Shown: positions 15,062 to 24,368, counted from the first letter of the stretch. The stretch is DNA of 64,000 bases from Gammaproteobacteria bacterium (GCA_023266215.1 JAHFRQ010000006.1:20547-84546); one strand, 5' to 3'. Made by a program: numbers and translations. The notes: generated from the letters alone by a model not told the origin.

Positions 15062-17791
15062 TTATCTTTCAATATCATGATCTTTTTCTTTATTTTTCGC
15101 TTTTATTTCCACAATTTTTCTATCAATCCCAGTCATCTTTTGCGCGGCTTTTTTAGCAGCTTCATCGATATTAAATGATTTTTGAGCATCAAACTGTTCT
15201 GCTGATTTTTTAACGGTATCAATTGAAATATTATTTTTTAGAAGTGAAGTTTGATAATAATCGCTATTTTGAATTATTTTTTTAGCCAATGCGTTTTTAT
15301 AATGGGTATTTTTAATTAAAGTTAAGTGATTTTTAGCGTGGTCGACTTCTTTTTTTGTTCCGCTATAAATTCTTGACCATTCTTTTCCAGTTGATCTGTG
15401 AAGATCTATAAACTCTGCGACAATGCGCGCCGACTCTCTTTTTTCTTGTTTTGTGCGTATTTTTTCTTGGTGGTTTTGAAGGGTCATGTAAGATTCATAA
15501 TTGGTTAAGAAATTCCATTTATCTTTTATTTTTTCTTTTAAGTTGGAAACAGCACTGACAAATCGACCAACCACACTCTCAGGATCAAAACCACGCCGTA
15601 TTGAAAAGGAAACAGGAAAATCAAGGACAGAATCTTTAATGGCATCGCGCGATAATTGTTTTTTTAGAACATCGATATTTTTGTAGCTTTCATTGGATGC
15701 ATAAATGCCGACATATTTTTTATGACGGGACAGTGCAACATAGGTTAAAAACCGATCCCAGAGAGTGCCTTGCACATACACAAATGTGCTATCAAGCGTG
15801 ACACCTTGTGTTTTATGAACCGTTGCTGCATAACCATAAGTAAATTGCTTGTAATTTTCAGCATTAAAAGTAATTATTTTTTCATTATCAAGTTTTGCGG
15901 TAATATTATTTTTATAAATGTGTGTCACTGTTGCAAAATCGCCATTGTTCACATTTAATTCTTTGTCATTTTTCAAAAACAAAATACGGTCGTTTTTAGC
16001 AAGCTTAACTTCTCCTTTTTCTGTTTGAAAATGATATTGTTTTTTATCAATTTTATTTTGTGATAACAAGACTTCTCTTGCTAAATTGTTTAATGAAATC
16101 ACATCAATATTTTTGTGTGCTAGAATCAGTTGATTGTCAATGCCAGTGAAATCACGATGTTCAAAGTGTGATTGCCAATCCAAAATGAGTTTATTTTTTG
16201 CATCCATTTCAGTTGCAAGTAAATGTACTTGGTTTTTAGCATGGTAATGATCAATGGCGCTTTGTGCATCGCCTTTTGATAGGGCAAGCGTTGCCGCGCG
16301 ATCTTTCTCATCACTTTGTCTCATAATGTGATTCATTTCAGCAAAGCCGATCATTTCAACGATGCTTCTAAATGGTGCGCCAATGCCGATGGGCTGTAAT
16401 TGCGCGTGATCGCCAACCAATACGAGTCTTGCGCCAGATTCTTTTACATGACGCAAAATAATGGCCATATCATGTAGATCAGTCATGCCGGCTTCATCCA
16501 TAACGACAACTGATTTTGAATCCAATTTTAAGGCGTCATGTGAAATAAGCTTGCGATAATGCGCAATGGTTTTGGATTTAATGCCAGAATCTTTCTGAAG
16601 TCCTTTTGCTGCAACCCCTGAGATGCACATGCCAATAACACTAAAGCCCTGTGTTTCAAATAAATGGCGCGCTGCGTTCATCAAATACGATTTACCCGTG
16701 CCAGCACGACCTACAATGGCTGCAATATGTTTGTTTTGTGATAAATGAAGCAGGGCATCGGCTTGTTCACTATTTAAGTGAAATTGCACAATTAATTTAT
16801 TCATCAGATCATAATCAGGTTTCTGAGTTGCCATTTTTAAAAACAAGGCTTTTGCATGATCTGACAGGACTGATTCTAAATGAAAGTTAGCGCGTGTTGT
16901 AAAGCGATCAAATCCATCATCACCCGCACCTAAGAGAATTAAATCAGGATGCGCTTTAAGTTTATTGATGGCGGTATCAAACTGCTCTGGCGTTTGGGTA
17001 TTTTTCTTTAAAAGCTGATTAATATTTTTTTCAGTAAAAACAGTATATTTTTTACCAAGCTCATTTAAAACAGCAGAGGGGTCGGTGAGTGCAATCTCAA
17101 CGCTTAAATCAATTCGAAGTTGATTTTCATCGAATAAGTAATGCGCTTCCTTGCCGCGCACTCTGCCATGATGTCGTTGCGCTATTAGGAAATTTTCATC
17201 AACGGTGATCTCCAATTTTTCTTTTTCAAAGAAATGGTTTTGAGAAAACCGCCAGGTTTGATCCCAGTAATCTTGCTCTGAAATAAATCCACGACCGCCT
17301 TTTGAATTAGCAAAAGCAGGATTTAGATCCCGGGCTTTATAGCGATCCAGTTTTTTTCCAATAATGCGACGGGTGGTGACATAAAGGTGTGCGTGAGGAT
17401 TGCCATCGTTATGATCGTGAATCGCAACATCCACTGCCAAACCATGTTTGACAAAATGGTCATAGGCAAACTGACGCGCTAGATCAATTCGTTTTTCACA
17501 ATCTAATTCGCGCGGTAGAGCCAAAATCACATCTTTGGCAACTTGAGCATCTTTCCTACTTTCTGCGGCTTCAACTGCATTCCAAAGGGTAGAGCGGTCT
17601 TTAAAAATATCATCGGCGCCATCTGGTAACATAATGGATTTATAAACCACGTCATGGCGATTGGTGTAATCGTGCGTTTCACCGGTTCTCTCATCTTTGA
17701 GGATGGTTCCTGAGCGATAGGCAGCACCTGCAACGGATGACAGCCCTTTGCTTCTTGAATGTACTGATACTTTTGCGAATGCAATCGCCAT
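15062..17791 (-). CDS. traA: TraA-type relaxase/helicase (MobA/MobL family)
   Basis: About 909 residues. The N-terminal MobA/MobL relaxase domain starts MAIAFAKVSVHSRSKG and has the metal-binding histidine motif HDHNDGNPHAHLYVTT near residue 125. The middle is a RecD-like helicase with Walker A GRAGTGKS near 360, VVVMDEAGM near 430 and the late motif YGYAATVHKTQG. The C-terminal helical tail is the part duplicated at 12730-13051. TraA nicks oriT and unwinds the transferred strand. I choose ATG 17791 because the conserved family start is MAIA; a TTG at 17818 adds nine unlike residues. The gene points away from oriT, opposite traC/traD, as in Ti plasmids. Confidence 0.95.
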   Translation of the reverse strand: MAIAFAKVSVHSRSKGLSSVAGAAYRSGTILKDERTGETHDYTNRHDVVYKSIMLPDGADDIFKDRSTLWNAVEAAESRKDAQVAKDVILALPRELDCEKRIDLARQFAYDHFVKHGLAVDVAIHDHNDGNPHAHLYVTTRRIIGKKLDRYKARDLNPAFANSKGGRGFISEQDYWDQTWRFSQNHFFEKEKLEITVDENFLIAQRHHGRVRGKEAHYLFDENQLRIDLSVEIALTDPSAVLNELGKKYTVFTEKNINQLLKKNTQTPEQFDTAINKLKAHPDLILLGAGDDGFDRFTTRANFHLESVLSDHAKALFLKMATQKPDYDLMNKLIVQFHLNSEQADALLHLSQNKHIAAIVGRAGTGKSYLMNAARHLFETQGFSVIGMCISGVAAKGLQKDSGIKSKTIAHYRKLISHDALKLDSKSVVVMDEAGMTDLHDMAIILRHVKESGARLVLVGDHAQLQPIGIGAPFRSIVEMIGFAEMNHIMRQSDEKDRAATLALSKGDAQSAIDHYHAKNQVHLLATEMDAKNKLILDWQSHFEHRDFTGIDNQLILAHKNIDVISLNNLAREVLLSQNKIDKKQYHFQTEKGEVKLAKNDRILFLKNDKELNVNNGDFATVTHIYKNNITAKLDNEKIITFNAENYKQFTYGYAATVHKTQGVTLDSTFVYVQGTLWDRFLTYVALSRHKKYVGIYASNESYKNIDVLKKQLSRDAIKDSVLDFPVSFSIRRGFDPESVVGRFVSAVSNLKEKIKDKWNFLTNYESYMTLQNHQEKIRTKQEKRESARIVAEFIDLHRSTGKEWSRIYSGTKKEVDHAKNHLTLIKNTHYKNALAKKIIQNSDYYQTSLLKNNISIDTVKKSAEQFDAQKSFNIDEAAKKAAQKMTGIDRKIVEIKAKNKEKDHDIER
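15184..15509. repeat. Direct repeat shared with 12730-13051
   Basis: This 3' segment of the intact relaxase gene is almost identical to 12730-13051, with only a few base changes visible (for example at the DLTNYES-proximal end, where AAAAA replaces AAGAA). The direct orientation makes it a possible substrate for recombination that would delete or duplicate the roughly 2.4 kb between the copies, including the ATPase-DUF234 gene. Confidence 0.85.
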
Positions 17792-17840
17792 GATTAATGT
17801 TTTTTCTTTTAATTTCAATTTTTATGATTTTCCAATATCC

Positions 17841-17880
17841 TAACGCACATTGCTCGCAATGTATATTGCGCCCTTCAGGA
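17841..17880 (+). other. oriT: Candidate origin of transfer (oriT) with nic site
   Basis: The hairpin ACATTGC-TC-GCAATGT (17847-17862) is followed directly by TATATTGCG|CCCTTC. RSF1010/Ti-type (MOBQ-class) nic regions have a hairpin followed by TAAxTGCG|CCCT. The predicted nick is therefore between 17870 and 17871. It lies between the divergent traA and traC genes, the place oriT occupies in Ti plasmids. Based on motif recognition only. Confidence 0.8.
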
Positions 17881-17888
17881 TTTTTGGA

Positions 17889-17908
17889 TTTTGATCTAAA
17901 GATCAAAA
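17889..17908. repeat. Palindrome in the oriT intergenic region
   Basis: TTTTGATC-TAAA-GATCAAAA, a perfect 8-base dyad 18 bases after the predicted nick. It may be a relaxosome accessory-protein site (TraC/TraD) or an operator for the divergent tra promoters. Confidence 0.5.
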
Positions 17909-18000
17909 ATTTTATTTTATTTTTTAGATTTTTGAATATTTTGTATTGTTATGGGGTGTGAAATGGAGTAGATTTTATTTTTTTGATTTTAAAACGTGAA

Positions 18001-18222
18001 ATGGATGATGTTATGACAGTAATAGAAAAAGTCTCAGATAAAGAAAGAAAGCTAATTGAGAAAATAGAACAGGCTAAAAGAGCATTAGTTAATCTTAAAG
18101 AGAAAAGAAAGCGTGAAATTGGGGTTTTAGCTTGCAAACACGGTCTTGATCGTGTTGATACCGATAAGCTTAATCTTGCTTTTGAGAAACTCGGGAAAGA
18201 GCTGATTCATGAGCCAGCCTGA
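18001..18222 (+). CDS. traC: TraC-like relaxosome accessory protein
   Basis: About 73 residues, highly charged and predicted helical (KVSDKERKLIEKIEQAKRAL, then KEKRKREIGVLACKHGL). Its size, helix pattern and position next to oriT and upstream of traD match Ti-plasmid TraC, a small protein that assists TraA processing. ATG 18001 and ATG 18013 are both possible starts; neither has a strong ribosome site. The 3' end overlaps traD by 14 bases. Confidence 0.7.
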   Translation: MDDVMTVIEKVSDKERKLIEKIEQAKRALVNLKEKRKREIGVLACKHGLDRVDTDKLNLAFEKLGKELIHEPA

Positions 18223-18538
18223 ACAGAGCGATGATTTTGCTGCTGCTGTGGTGAGCAAAAAAGATAAAACCAGCAGCAAGATTAAAAAACAAAATCAGTC
18301 ATTGGCCAAATTTGAGCGTCAGCTGGCGTTTTTAAAAATCAAAGAAAGAAAGCGAGATACAAGACGTAAAATTGAATTAGGTGGATTGGTCATTAAAGCT
18401 AAAATGAATGGATACCCAAAGTCTGTTATTTTAGGCGCTCTGATTGATGCCTTAGAGCAATTAGAAAATAACCCTGGCGCAGAATTGGTCTTTCAGTCAA
18501 AGGGTGAGGCGGGATTTTTGGGGTATCTTAACAATTAA
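18209..18538 (+). CDS. traD: TraD-family conjugal transfer protein
   Basis: 109 residues. The core RKRDTRRKIELGGLVIKA is the signature of the small Ti-type TraD family, here with an N-terminal Lys/Ser-rich extension and a C-terminal helix (SVILGALIDALEQL). TraD is a relaxosome accessory protein of unknown detailed role. Start overlaps the traC end, so the two are probably co-translated from the promoter beside oriT. Confidence 0.85.
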   Translation: MSQPEQSDDFAAAVVSKKDKTSSKIKKQNQSLAKFERQLAFLKIKERKRDTRRKIELGGLVIKAKMNGYPKSVILGALIDALEQLENNPGAELVFQSKGEAGFLGYLNN

Positions 18539-18573
18539 AAAAATTTATTTCTAAAATATAGATGAGGCTTGAT

Positions 18574-21500
18574 ATGAGAAGCAGTACTAGCACTACGTTA
18601 GACGATGCAATACGTTTTAATAATTTGGGAGTAGAGTATTACAACAAAAAAGACTGGCCCAACGCACTTTCTAATTTTCAGAAAGTATTGGAAATTGTAG
18701 AGCGCTTAAAGCCAGGAACCCTTGATGTTGCAACTTCTTATCGCAATATCGCAAATGTCTTTTATGAACAAAAAAAATTCATTGAGGCGCTGGCCTATTG
18801 TCAAAAGGAATTGGAAATTAAAGAGCGTTTAGTGCCAGACAGCTTAGATATAGCTGACTCCTATATGCAAATCGCTCATATTTATTGTAGTCAAGGCAAA
18901 GGACTTGATGCTTTGCCATTGTATGAAAAAGCATTCCGCATACAAGAAAGAGATTTGCCACCAGCTCATGCCGACTTAATTGCCGTTAGCAGCAACATTG
19001 CCGTTATCGCATTAAAATTAGAAAAGTATGATTTTGCGTTAAGGTACATTGATATTGCTATTAGCAAAGATCCAACAAACAAAAATTTTTCTGCTATTCA
19101 TCACGATATCAAGGGTTGTATTTTTCATAAGCAGGGCCAGATTGATGAAGCACTAAAATCATTTGATCAAGCGCTATTGTTTGAGGAAAATTATACTGCT
19201 GCTGAAAATCATCGGGCCGCTGTGATATCCAACGAAAAAGCTGTACTCGAAGCATTGTGTTTTGCAAAAGTATTTCTTAAACGCGGAAGTGACTTTTACG
19301 AGGCCGGAAAATTCCTTGATTCGTTAAATCAATACAAGGTATCCTTGGGGATTCATGAGCACTTTATGCCAAATAGCCTTATTTTAACAAAATCCTATAA
19401 TGGCATTGGAAAGATTTACCAAAGCCAAGGAAAATTAAACGAGGCTTTACTGCACTATCAAAAAGCATTGGCGATTCAAGAACGGTTAGTGCCGGACACG
19501 CTTGATATTTCTGAAACCTACAATAACGCAGGTTTGATTTATTATGCGCAGGGCAATTTAATTGAAGCATTTTTGAATTATGAGAAATCCTTAAATATTA
19601 GAGAACGTTTAGCGCCTAATACAAAAAATGTTGTGACTTCTCTTAACAACATAGGTCTTGTTTATCACGATCAAGGTAGATTAACTGAAGCCTTGTCTTG
19701 TTATGAAAAAGCCATGGTGATTCAGGAAAAAAATAAGTTTAATGATCTTGATAGCGCAACCACATATAATAATATTGGGATGCTTTATTATACACTAGGA
19801 AAATTAACTGAAGCATTAAAATGCTATGAAAAATGCTTAACGCTTCAAGAAGGCATTGCGCCAAATAGCTTAAATGTTTCTATTTTGTATACCAACATAG
19901 CAGAAATTTATAAGACCAAAGACGAATCAATTAAAGCATTTGAGTACTATCAAAAAGTACTGGCTATCCAAGAACGTTTGGTGCCTAACAGCCTCTACAT
20001 TTCATCCACTTACAGTAATTTAGGGGTATTTTACCATCGACAGCTTAAATTCGATGAAGCGATGCAATATTATCAAAAATCTTTAGTAATCCGAGAACGT
20101 GAAGCACCCAACAGCCTGGATTTGGCGCTCTCATATTCTAATATCGGAGTACTTTTTTATGATCTGAGTAAATTCACTGAATCATTGGGTTTGCTTGAAA
20201 AATCGTTTTGCATTAAAGCCAAATACTTAATTCCAAAACATCCTGATTTAATTTTACTAAGTAATAACATCGCCTACACTGCTTTTTTATTAGGTAAATA
20301 CGATGTTGCGTTAAGATACGCTGATATTTCCATTAGTAAAGACCCGAATTGTAAAAGTGCTCACAATACACGTGGACGGATTTTACAGAAAGTTGGTAGG
20401 CTTGATGAGGCTTTACAATCATTTGATGCAGCACTTGCTTGTGATACAGGTTATGCCGATGCGGCTTTACATCGCGCAGAAGTTTTAAAAGAAATCGCAA
20501 AATTAACAGGAGATTTTGGCAATGTTACTGAAGCGCTTTCTCAAGCACAGAAAATAGAAAAAACAGATTACGATCAAAAATTAAAAGCGCGATATGAGGC
20601 AGAGGCAAAAGCGGCTAAGCAAGATACAAAAGTTGAACTCCCAAAACCAGAATATGAAGCAGGCGATCAAAAGTTTTTGGCGAAATTAGCAGAAATGCAA
20701 AAAGAAATTGAAAAGTTAAAAGAAAGGGTCACCATAGTTGAAGAAAAAATTGAAACATTAGAATCGCGTATGAGCATTTTAGATAAAAAAGTATATGATT
20801 TAGAACACAGCATGACTATTATTCATGACTCTTTACAAAAAATAGACGAACAATTAAAAAATAATCCAAACAGCAATGACATGGCCGATCTTTTATTAGA
20901 GCGCAAAAAAATAGTTGAAAGAGAAAAAGAAATCAAGCGATTTAATCAAAACCCTGATTTAGCGGATTACTATCACGCACTGTTATCTGAAATTAGTGCC
21001 GCTTACATTGTAGCGCAAGTGATTAGTACTGAAAAAATAGAAATGAAAACCTCTTCAAATTATCAAAAAGCAGCGAGCGCCGTTAATACGCTTGTTGCAC
21101 TGATTCCTGTTGTGGGTTCTCTTGCAACACAGCTTATCACTGGTATTGCGACAGTAGCTGATTCAGCTCAAAATGCAAAAGATAAAAATGCTTTGCTTCG
21201 CATAAGATTAGTTGCACCCACCACGCAAGAGTTTGACAAAATTGCTTTAAGAATCGCCGTTCAATTAACACTTGAAAATGAAAAAACGATTGTGGCACTA
21301 AAGCAAGCGATGGTGCCAAGTGACTGGAAAACACGCGTATTAAGCTTGATAGATGGGATGGATGAGCTCATTACTTCCTTTATTGCTGATAATGACACAT
21401 TAGCAAAGCTCTTGGGCAGAAAAGAAGGACAAGCGGTGATCACTCATCTTCAAGCACCCAGAGTTGCTGAAAATTATCGTTTTGCAGAAGAAACGGGTGA

Positions 21501-21918
21501 AAGCGGAAGCCCGTATCGCAAAAGCCGTAATTCTGTGATTGCGCATTCTATTTTTGAGGAAAGACGCAAACAAGTTCAAGCTCAAACCCAGAAGCAGACA
21601 GCACCATCTACATCTGCACCACTTGCAGGCGCAATTGACTTGGTTGAATTAATTAAACGATGCAAAAATTATAGTTCAACAACGCTCGCTAAAATTGTGG
21701 CAATTCAAGAACTAAGAGATTTTCTTGAAAAAAGAGCTGCGGGTGCAATTTCATCTGACGTGGTGTTAACTCATGTTACAAAACATTTAAATATGTTTAA
21801 CAACCCCATTTTTGCGGCAATGCCCTTTAAAAAAAGCGATGTCAAATCATTATTTAATGATTGCAAAACGGCCCTTGAAGCTGATTTATTCAGTGCAAAG
21901 CAAATGGGGATGAAGTGA
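18574..21918 (+). CDS. Large TPR-repeat protein with coiled coil
   Basis: About 1114 residues. From about residue 10 to 640 there are many 42-residue tetratricopeptide units of the kinesin-light-chain type (for example SYNGIGKIYQSQGKLNEALLHYQKAL). Then comes a coiled coil (about 690-790, EIEKLKERVTIVEEKIETLE) and a hydrophobic pair near 845-870 (LVALIPVVGSLATQLITGIA). The C-terminal domain is unassigned. Such architectures are common in host-associated Legionellales and act as protein-protein scaffolds; no catalytic domain is visible. ATG 18574 has GAGG six bases upstream, better than ATG 18562. Confidence 0.85.
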   Translation: MRSSTSTTLDDAIRFNNLGVEYYNKKDWPNALSNFQKVLEIVERLKPGTLDVATSYRNIANVFYEQKKFIEALAYCQKELEIKERLVPDSLDIADSYMQIAHIYCSQGKGLDALPLYEKAFRIQERDLPPAHADLIAVSSNIAVIALKLEKYDFALRYIDIAISKDPTNKNFSAIHHDIKGCIFHKQGQIDEALKSFDQALLFEENYTAAENHRAAVISNEKAVLEALCFAKVFLKRGSDFYEAGKFLDSLNQYKVSLGIHEHFMPNSLILTKSYNGIGKIYQSQGKLNEALLHYQKALAIQERLVPDTLDISETYNNAGLIYYAQGNLIEAFLNYEKSLNIRERLAPNTKNVVTSLNNIGLVYHDQGRLTEALSCYEKAMVIQEKNKFNDLDSATTYNNIGMLYYTLGKLTEALKCYEKCLTLQEGIAPNSLNVSILYTNIAEIYKTKDESIKAFEYYQKVLAIQERLVPNSLYISSTYSNLGVFYHRQLKFDEAMQYYQKSLVIREREAPNSLDLALSYSNIGVLFYDLSKFTESLGLLEKSFCIKAKYLIPKHPDLILLSNNIAYTAFLLGKYDVALRYADISISKDPNCKSAHNTRGRILQKVGRLDEALQSFDAALACDTGYADAALHRAEVLKEIAKLTGDFGNVTEALSQAQKIEKTDYDQKLKARYEAEAKAAKQDTKVELPKPEYEAGDQKFLAKLAEMQKEIEKLKERVTIVEEKIETLESRMSILDKKVYDLEHSMTIIHDSLQKIDEQLKNNPNSNDMADLLLERKKIVEREKEIKRFNQNPDLADYYHALLSEISAAYIVAQVISTEKIEMKTSSNYQKAASAVNTLVALIPVVGSLATQLITGIATVADSAQNAKDKNALLRIRLVAPTTQEFDKIALRIAVQLTLENEKTIVALKQAMVPSDWKTRVLSLIDGMDELITSFIADNDTLAKLLGRKEGQAVITHLQAPRVAENYRFAEETGESGSPYRKSRNSVIAHSIFEERRKQVQAQTQKQTAPSTSAPLAGAIDLVELIKRCKNYSSTTLAKIVAIQELRDFLEKRAAGAISSDVVLTHVTKHLNMFNNPIFAAMPFKKSDVKSLFNDCKTALEADLFSAKQMGMK

Positions 21919-22250
21919 TAAAAATTAAAAACTTTTTTAAAAAAATGGCCGCTGATTATTTGGAGGCCATTACACGAAAGGATTTTAGAAAAACCTATTA
22001 TTACGCTGAAAAAGGAAATAAACACGCACAATATTCACTTGCGAAAATATATGAAGTCGGAACCGTTGCTGCAGAAAAAAATTTGGTGTTGGCTTATTAT
22101 TTATATAGCCTAGCTTTTGAAAAAGGTATTAAATCTGCAAAAGAAAAACTAGATCATTTGGCGTTAATAATGACTAAAGCGCAATTAGATAAAGCAACAG
22201 CGCGTCTTAATAAATATAAGATCATGTCTGGAATACAAAAATTGCTTTAA
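21915..22250 (+). CDS. Small Sel1-like repeat protein
   Basis: 111 residues with Sel1/TPR-like units: YYAEKGNKHAQYSLAKIYEVG and YYLYSLAFEKGIKSAKEKLDHLA. The start is GTG overlapping the stop of the large TPR gene, so translation is coupled and the two proteins may work together. An ATG at 21945 would also be possible. Function unknown. Confidence 0.7.
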   Translation: MIKIKNFFKKMAADYLEAITRKDFRKTYYYAEKGNKHAQYSLAKIYEVGTVAAEKNLVLAYYLYSLAFEKGIKSAKEKLDHLALIMTKAQLDKATARLNKYKIMSGIQKLL

Positions 22251-22344
22251 TTATTATTGTTTTAATAAAGCGCAACTCGTGTTAGTATTTTATGGCATCT
22301 GTTTTTTTACATAATTCATAATTTAAACTTAAAAGGGAATGAAC

Positions 22345-22446
22345 ATGGCCACTCAAAAAAAGAAATCTGCTGCAAAAGCCGGCAAAAAATCAGTAAAGAA
22401 AAGTGCCGCTAAATCTACTTCAAAAAAGAAAGCTAAAAAGAAGTAG
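22345..22446 (+). CDS. 33-residue Lys/Ala/Ser-rich basic peptide
   Basis: Encodes MATQKKKSAAKAGKKS followed by more KK/SAAK units and ends KKAKKK. There is a good ribosome site (AAAAGGGAATGAAC) and a strong terminator right behind it, so it is probably a real monocistronic gene. The composition resembles histone H1-like or AlgP-type nucleoid-binding tails. DNA or RNA binding is an inference from charge only. Confidence 0.65.
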   Translation: MATQKKKSAAKAGKKSVKKSAAKSTSKKKAKKK

Positions 22447-22467
22447 TCTTAAAAGCTGATTATCAGA

Positions 22468-22490
22468 AAGGGCGGGTAACCGCCTTTTTT
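22468..22490 (+). terminator. Rho-independent terminator
   Basis: GGCGG-GTAA-CCGCC stem-loop followed by TTTTTT, starting 25 bases after the basic-peptide gene. It separates that gene from the convergent AlbA_2 gene. Confidence 0.85.
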
Positions 22491-22531
22491 ATTTACGTCT
22501 GAATTCACAATTTGATGATAGCGCAACATTT

Positions 22532-24010
22532 TTAATTATTTTTTTCAATGAGCTGTTTTCCAGACCTGGTGATTTGATATTTCTGTAGATGACTGCTTGG
22601 TTTTTCCGGGTTTGTCATCTCAAGTAATCCGCGATCTATGAGCGGAACAACAAAACGATTCCTAAATTTAGTCCGATTTTTCCATCCCAACAATTCCATT
22701 AACTCGCTGATAGGCCTTGCTTCATAGCTTACGCCGAGTAACTTGAGCTCTTCCTCATCTATAAACGAAGGGTCTTTCACCTGGTCCCGACCTAGTCCCA
22801 ACTTGGGACCAGGTCGTAATTTGGGACCAGGTCGTTTCCGTGTACTATGTATCTTTTCCATAATCAGAGGGCTAAAAACGATATCCGTATAAGGGCCAAC
22901 TTCATACCACTCCGGCAATGGATAATTATGCTGAGCGCAGGATTTAACGATTCGTGAATAACCAGTTCCAAATCGCTCAACCCACCCAAGTTTTTCAAAA
23001 ATACGCGCAATTACTAAGTTACGTGGGATGCTTACGCCTTCCTTGATGCTTTCAATAGTCATTCCAGGTGGTAAACAGCCAGGACTTCTTATTTCTAAAT
23101 GATTATCAAAAATGCTGATAAAAATACGCATGTTTGAATAAGCATAATCTGCGTGCATTAATGCGTTCAACAATCCTTCGCGTAACGCAACTGCGGGATA
23201 TTCTGGAATATCTTTTCGTTTTATTTCTTTAATGACGGCTCCCATTCGCGTATTGCGGCGGATAAATTGCGGAACAGAATCCACCGCTTCAATGACTCTT
23301 CCAATATCAAGCCGGTCTAAAAAATCAACTTTTTCAGTTCCTGCGAATCGTGCGCAACTTACATAAGCCATAGGAAAGAATCGTTCGCGCACCGCCTCTT
23401 TTGCAAACAAAATAACACCCGCATTAGATGGTACATAATCATCACCATAGGGTACTAAAATCTTTAATGTTCTGAGCTTTGATTTATTGACAGATTGATC
23501 TGCTTTGGAAAACACCTGTTCTAATAATTCATAATCCAAATCATCAAATGTAGCCTGAACACAAGGCATTGCATCGAAACTTTGAGCGTGACGTGTACGC
23601 TTTAGTTCTTGGATCATTTCAGTTGAAGCAGAGCGTGAGCTGGAGCCCAGTCGAACCATAACGCCTTTTTCTTCGCCAAGCTGTTTCAGATAAAATGGGC
23701 CAATACTTGCCAAGTAAGATACCTCAATTAATATCAGTGATTTTGATTTTTGATTGACGATCTTTATCGTTGGAAGTAAAAATGGCTGTATGTGATCAGC
23801 AATGAGCGAAGTTAATTTTTCTTCCGTAGATAATGGATCATCAACCCCAATAATTTTTCTACTATCATCCACTCCGATCACGAGAACGCCACCCGCTGTA
23901 TTGGCAAACGCAACCAGTGTTTTTAGTAATGATTTTGGCGAAGACAAGTCTTGTTTAAACTCAAGCGTTTTTCCTTCGTTCTGATTAAGCAGTTCTTCAA
24001 TAACGGTCAT
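22532..24010 (-). CDS. AlbA_2/HATPase regulator (RecG-like family)
   Basis: About 492 residues. The N-terminal AlbA_2 (Schlafen-like) domain has EGKTLEFKQDLSS and AFANTAGGVLVIGVDD. The middle has the HATPase_c_4 part (ALREGLLNALMHADYAYSN, then LEIRSPGCLPPGMT, and WVERFGTGYSRI). The C-terminus is a winged helix (LMELLGWKNRTKFRN). Such proteins are often called ATP-dependent helicases or putative transcriptional regulators; their role is uncertain. ATG 24010 (MTVIEELL) fits the family start; the TTG at 24037 does not. A Pro/Gly repeat links the two C-terminal domains. Confidence 0.88.
   Translation of the reverse strand: MTVIEELLNQNEGKTLEFKQDLSSPKSLLKTLVAFANTAGGVLVIGVDDSRKIIGVDDPLSTEEKLTSLIADHIQPFLLPTIKIVNQKSKSLILIEVSYLASIGPFYLKQLGEEKGVMVRLGSSSRSASTEMIQELKRTRHAQSFDAMPCVQATFDDLDYELLEQVFSKADQSVNKSKLRTLKILVPYGDDYVPSNAGVILFAKEAVRERFFPMAYVSCARFAGTEKVDFLDRLDIGRVIEAVDSVPQFIRRNTRMGAVIKEIKRKDIPEYPAVALREGLLNALMHADYAYSNMRIFISIFDNHLEIRSPGCLPPGMTIESIKEGVSIPRNLVIARIFEKLGWVERFGTGYSRIVKSCAQHNYPLPEWYEVGPYTDIVFSPLIMEKIHSTRKRPGPKLRPGPKLGLGRDQVKDPSFIDEEELKLLGVSYEARPISELMELLGWKNRTKFRNRFVVPLIDRGLLEMTNPEKPSSHLQKYQITRSGKQLIEKNN
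22788..22835. repeat. Repeat/hairpin in the linker of the AlbA_2 gene
   Basis: TTGGGACCAGGTCGT occurs twice, 18 bases apart (22803 and 22821). The first copy is the partner of CGACCTAGTCCCAA (22788-22801) in a nearly perfect 14-base inverted repeat. It encodes RPGPKLRPGPKLGLG, suggesting in-frame slippage expansion of an 18-base unit. Confidence 0.7.
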
Positions 24011-24020
24011 TTTTCCCAGC

Positions 24021-24368
24021 CTAAACTTTTTTAACAAATTCCGATTTTAATTTCATGGCGCCGATGCCATCGATTTTGCAATCAATATCGTGATCACCGT
24101 CAACCAGTCTAATATTTTTGACCTTGGTGCCGACTTTCACAACCGATGAGGATCCTTTGACTTTTAAATCTTTAATCACGGCAATGGTGTCACCATCCGA
24201 TAGTATATTGCCATGAGCATCTTTGATGACGCGCTCACCGCTGTTGATGGCCGCTGAATGTTGATCCCATTCATGGCCGCATCCAGAGCAAACAAAAAGA
24301 TGACGATCTTCGTAGGTATATTCTGAATCACATTGCGGGCATTTTGGTAGGGCGCTCACGTGCATCAT
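24021..24368 (-). CDS. yjdM: YjdM/PhnA-type zinc-ribbon protein
   Basis: 115 residues. The N-terminal zinc ribbon is [12 protein letters not shown] and [10 protein letters not shown] (four cysteines); the C-terminal PhnA domain has [34 protein letters not shown] and [12 protein letters not shown]. Despite the old name phnA, the family has no proven phosphonate-cleaving activity. The gene is 10 bases upstream of the AlbA_2 gene, so they may share a transcript. Confidence 0.92.
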   Translation of the reverse strand: MMHVSALPKCPQCDSEYTYEDRHLFVCSGCGHEWDQHSAAINSGERVIKDAHGNILSDGDTIAVIKDLKVKGSSSVVKVGTKVKNIRLVDGDHDIDCKIDGIGAMKLKSEFVKKV

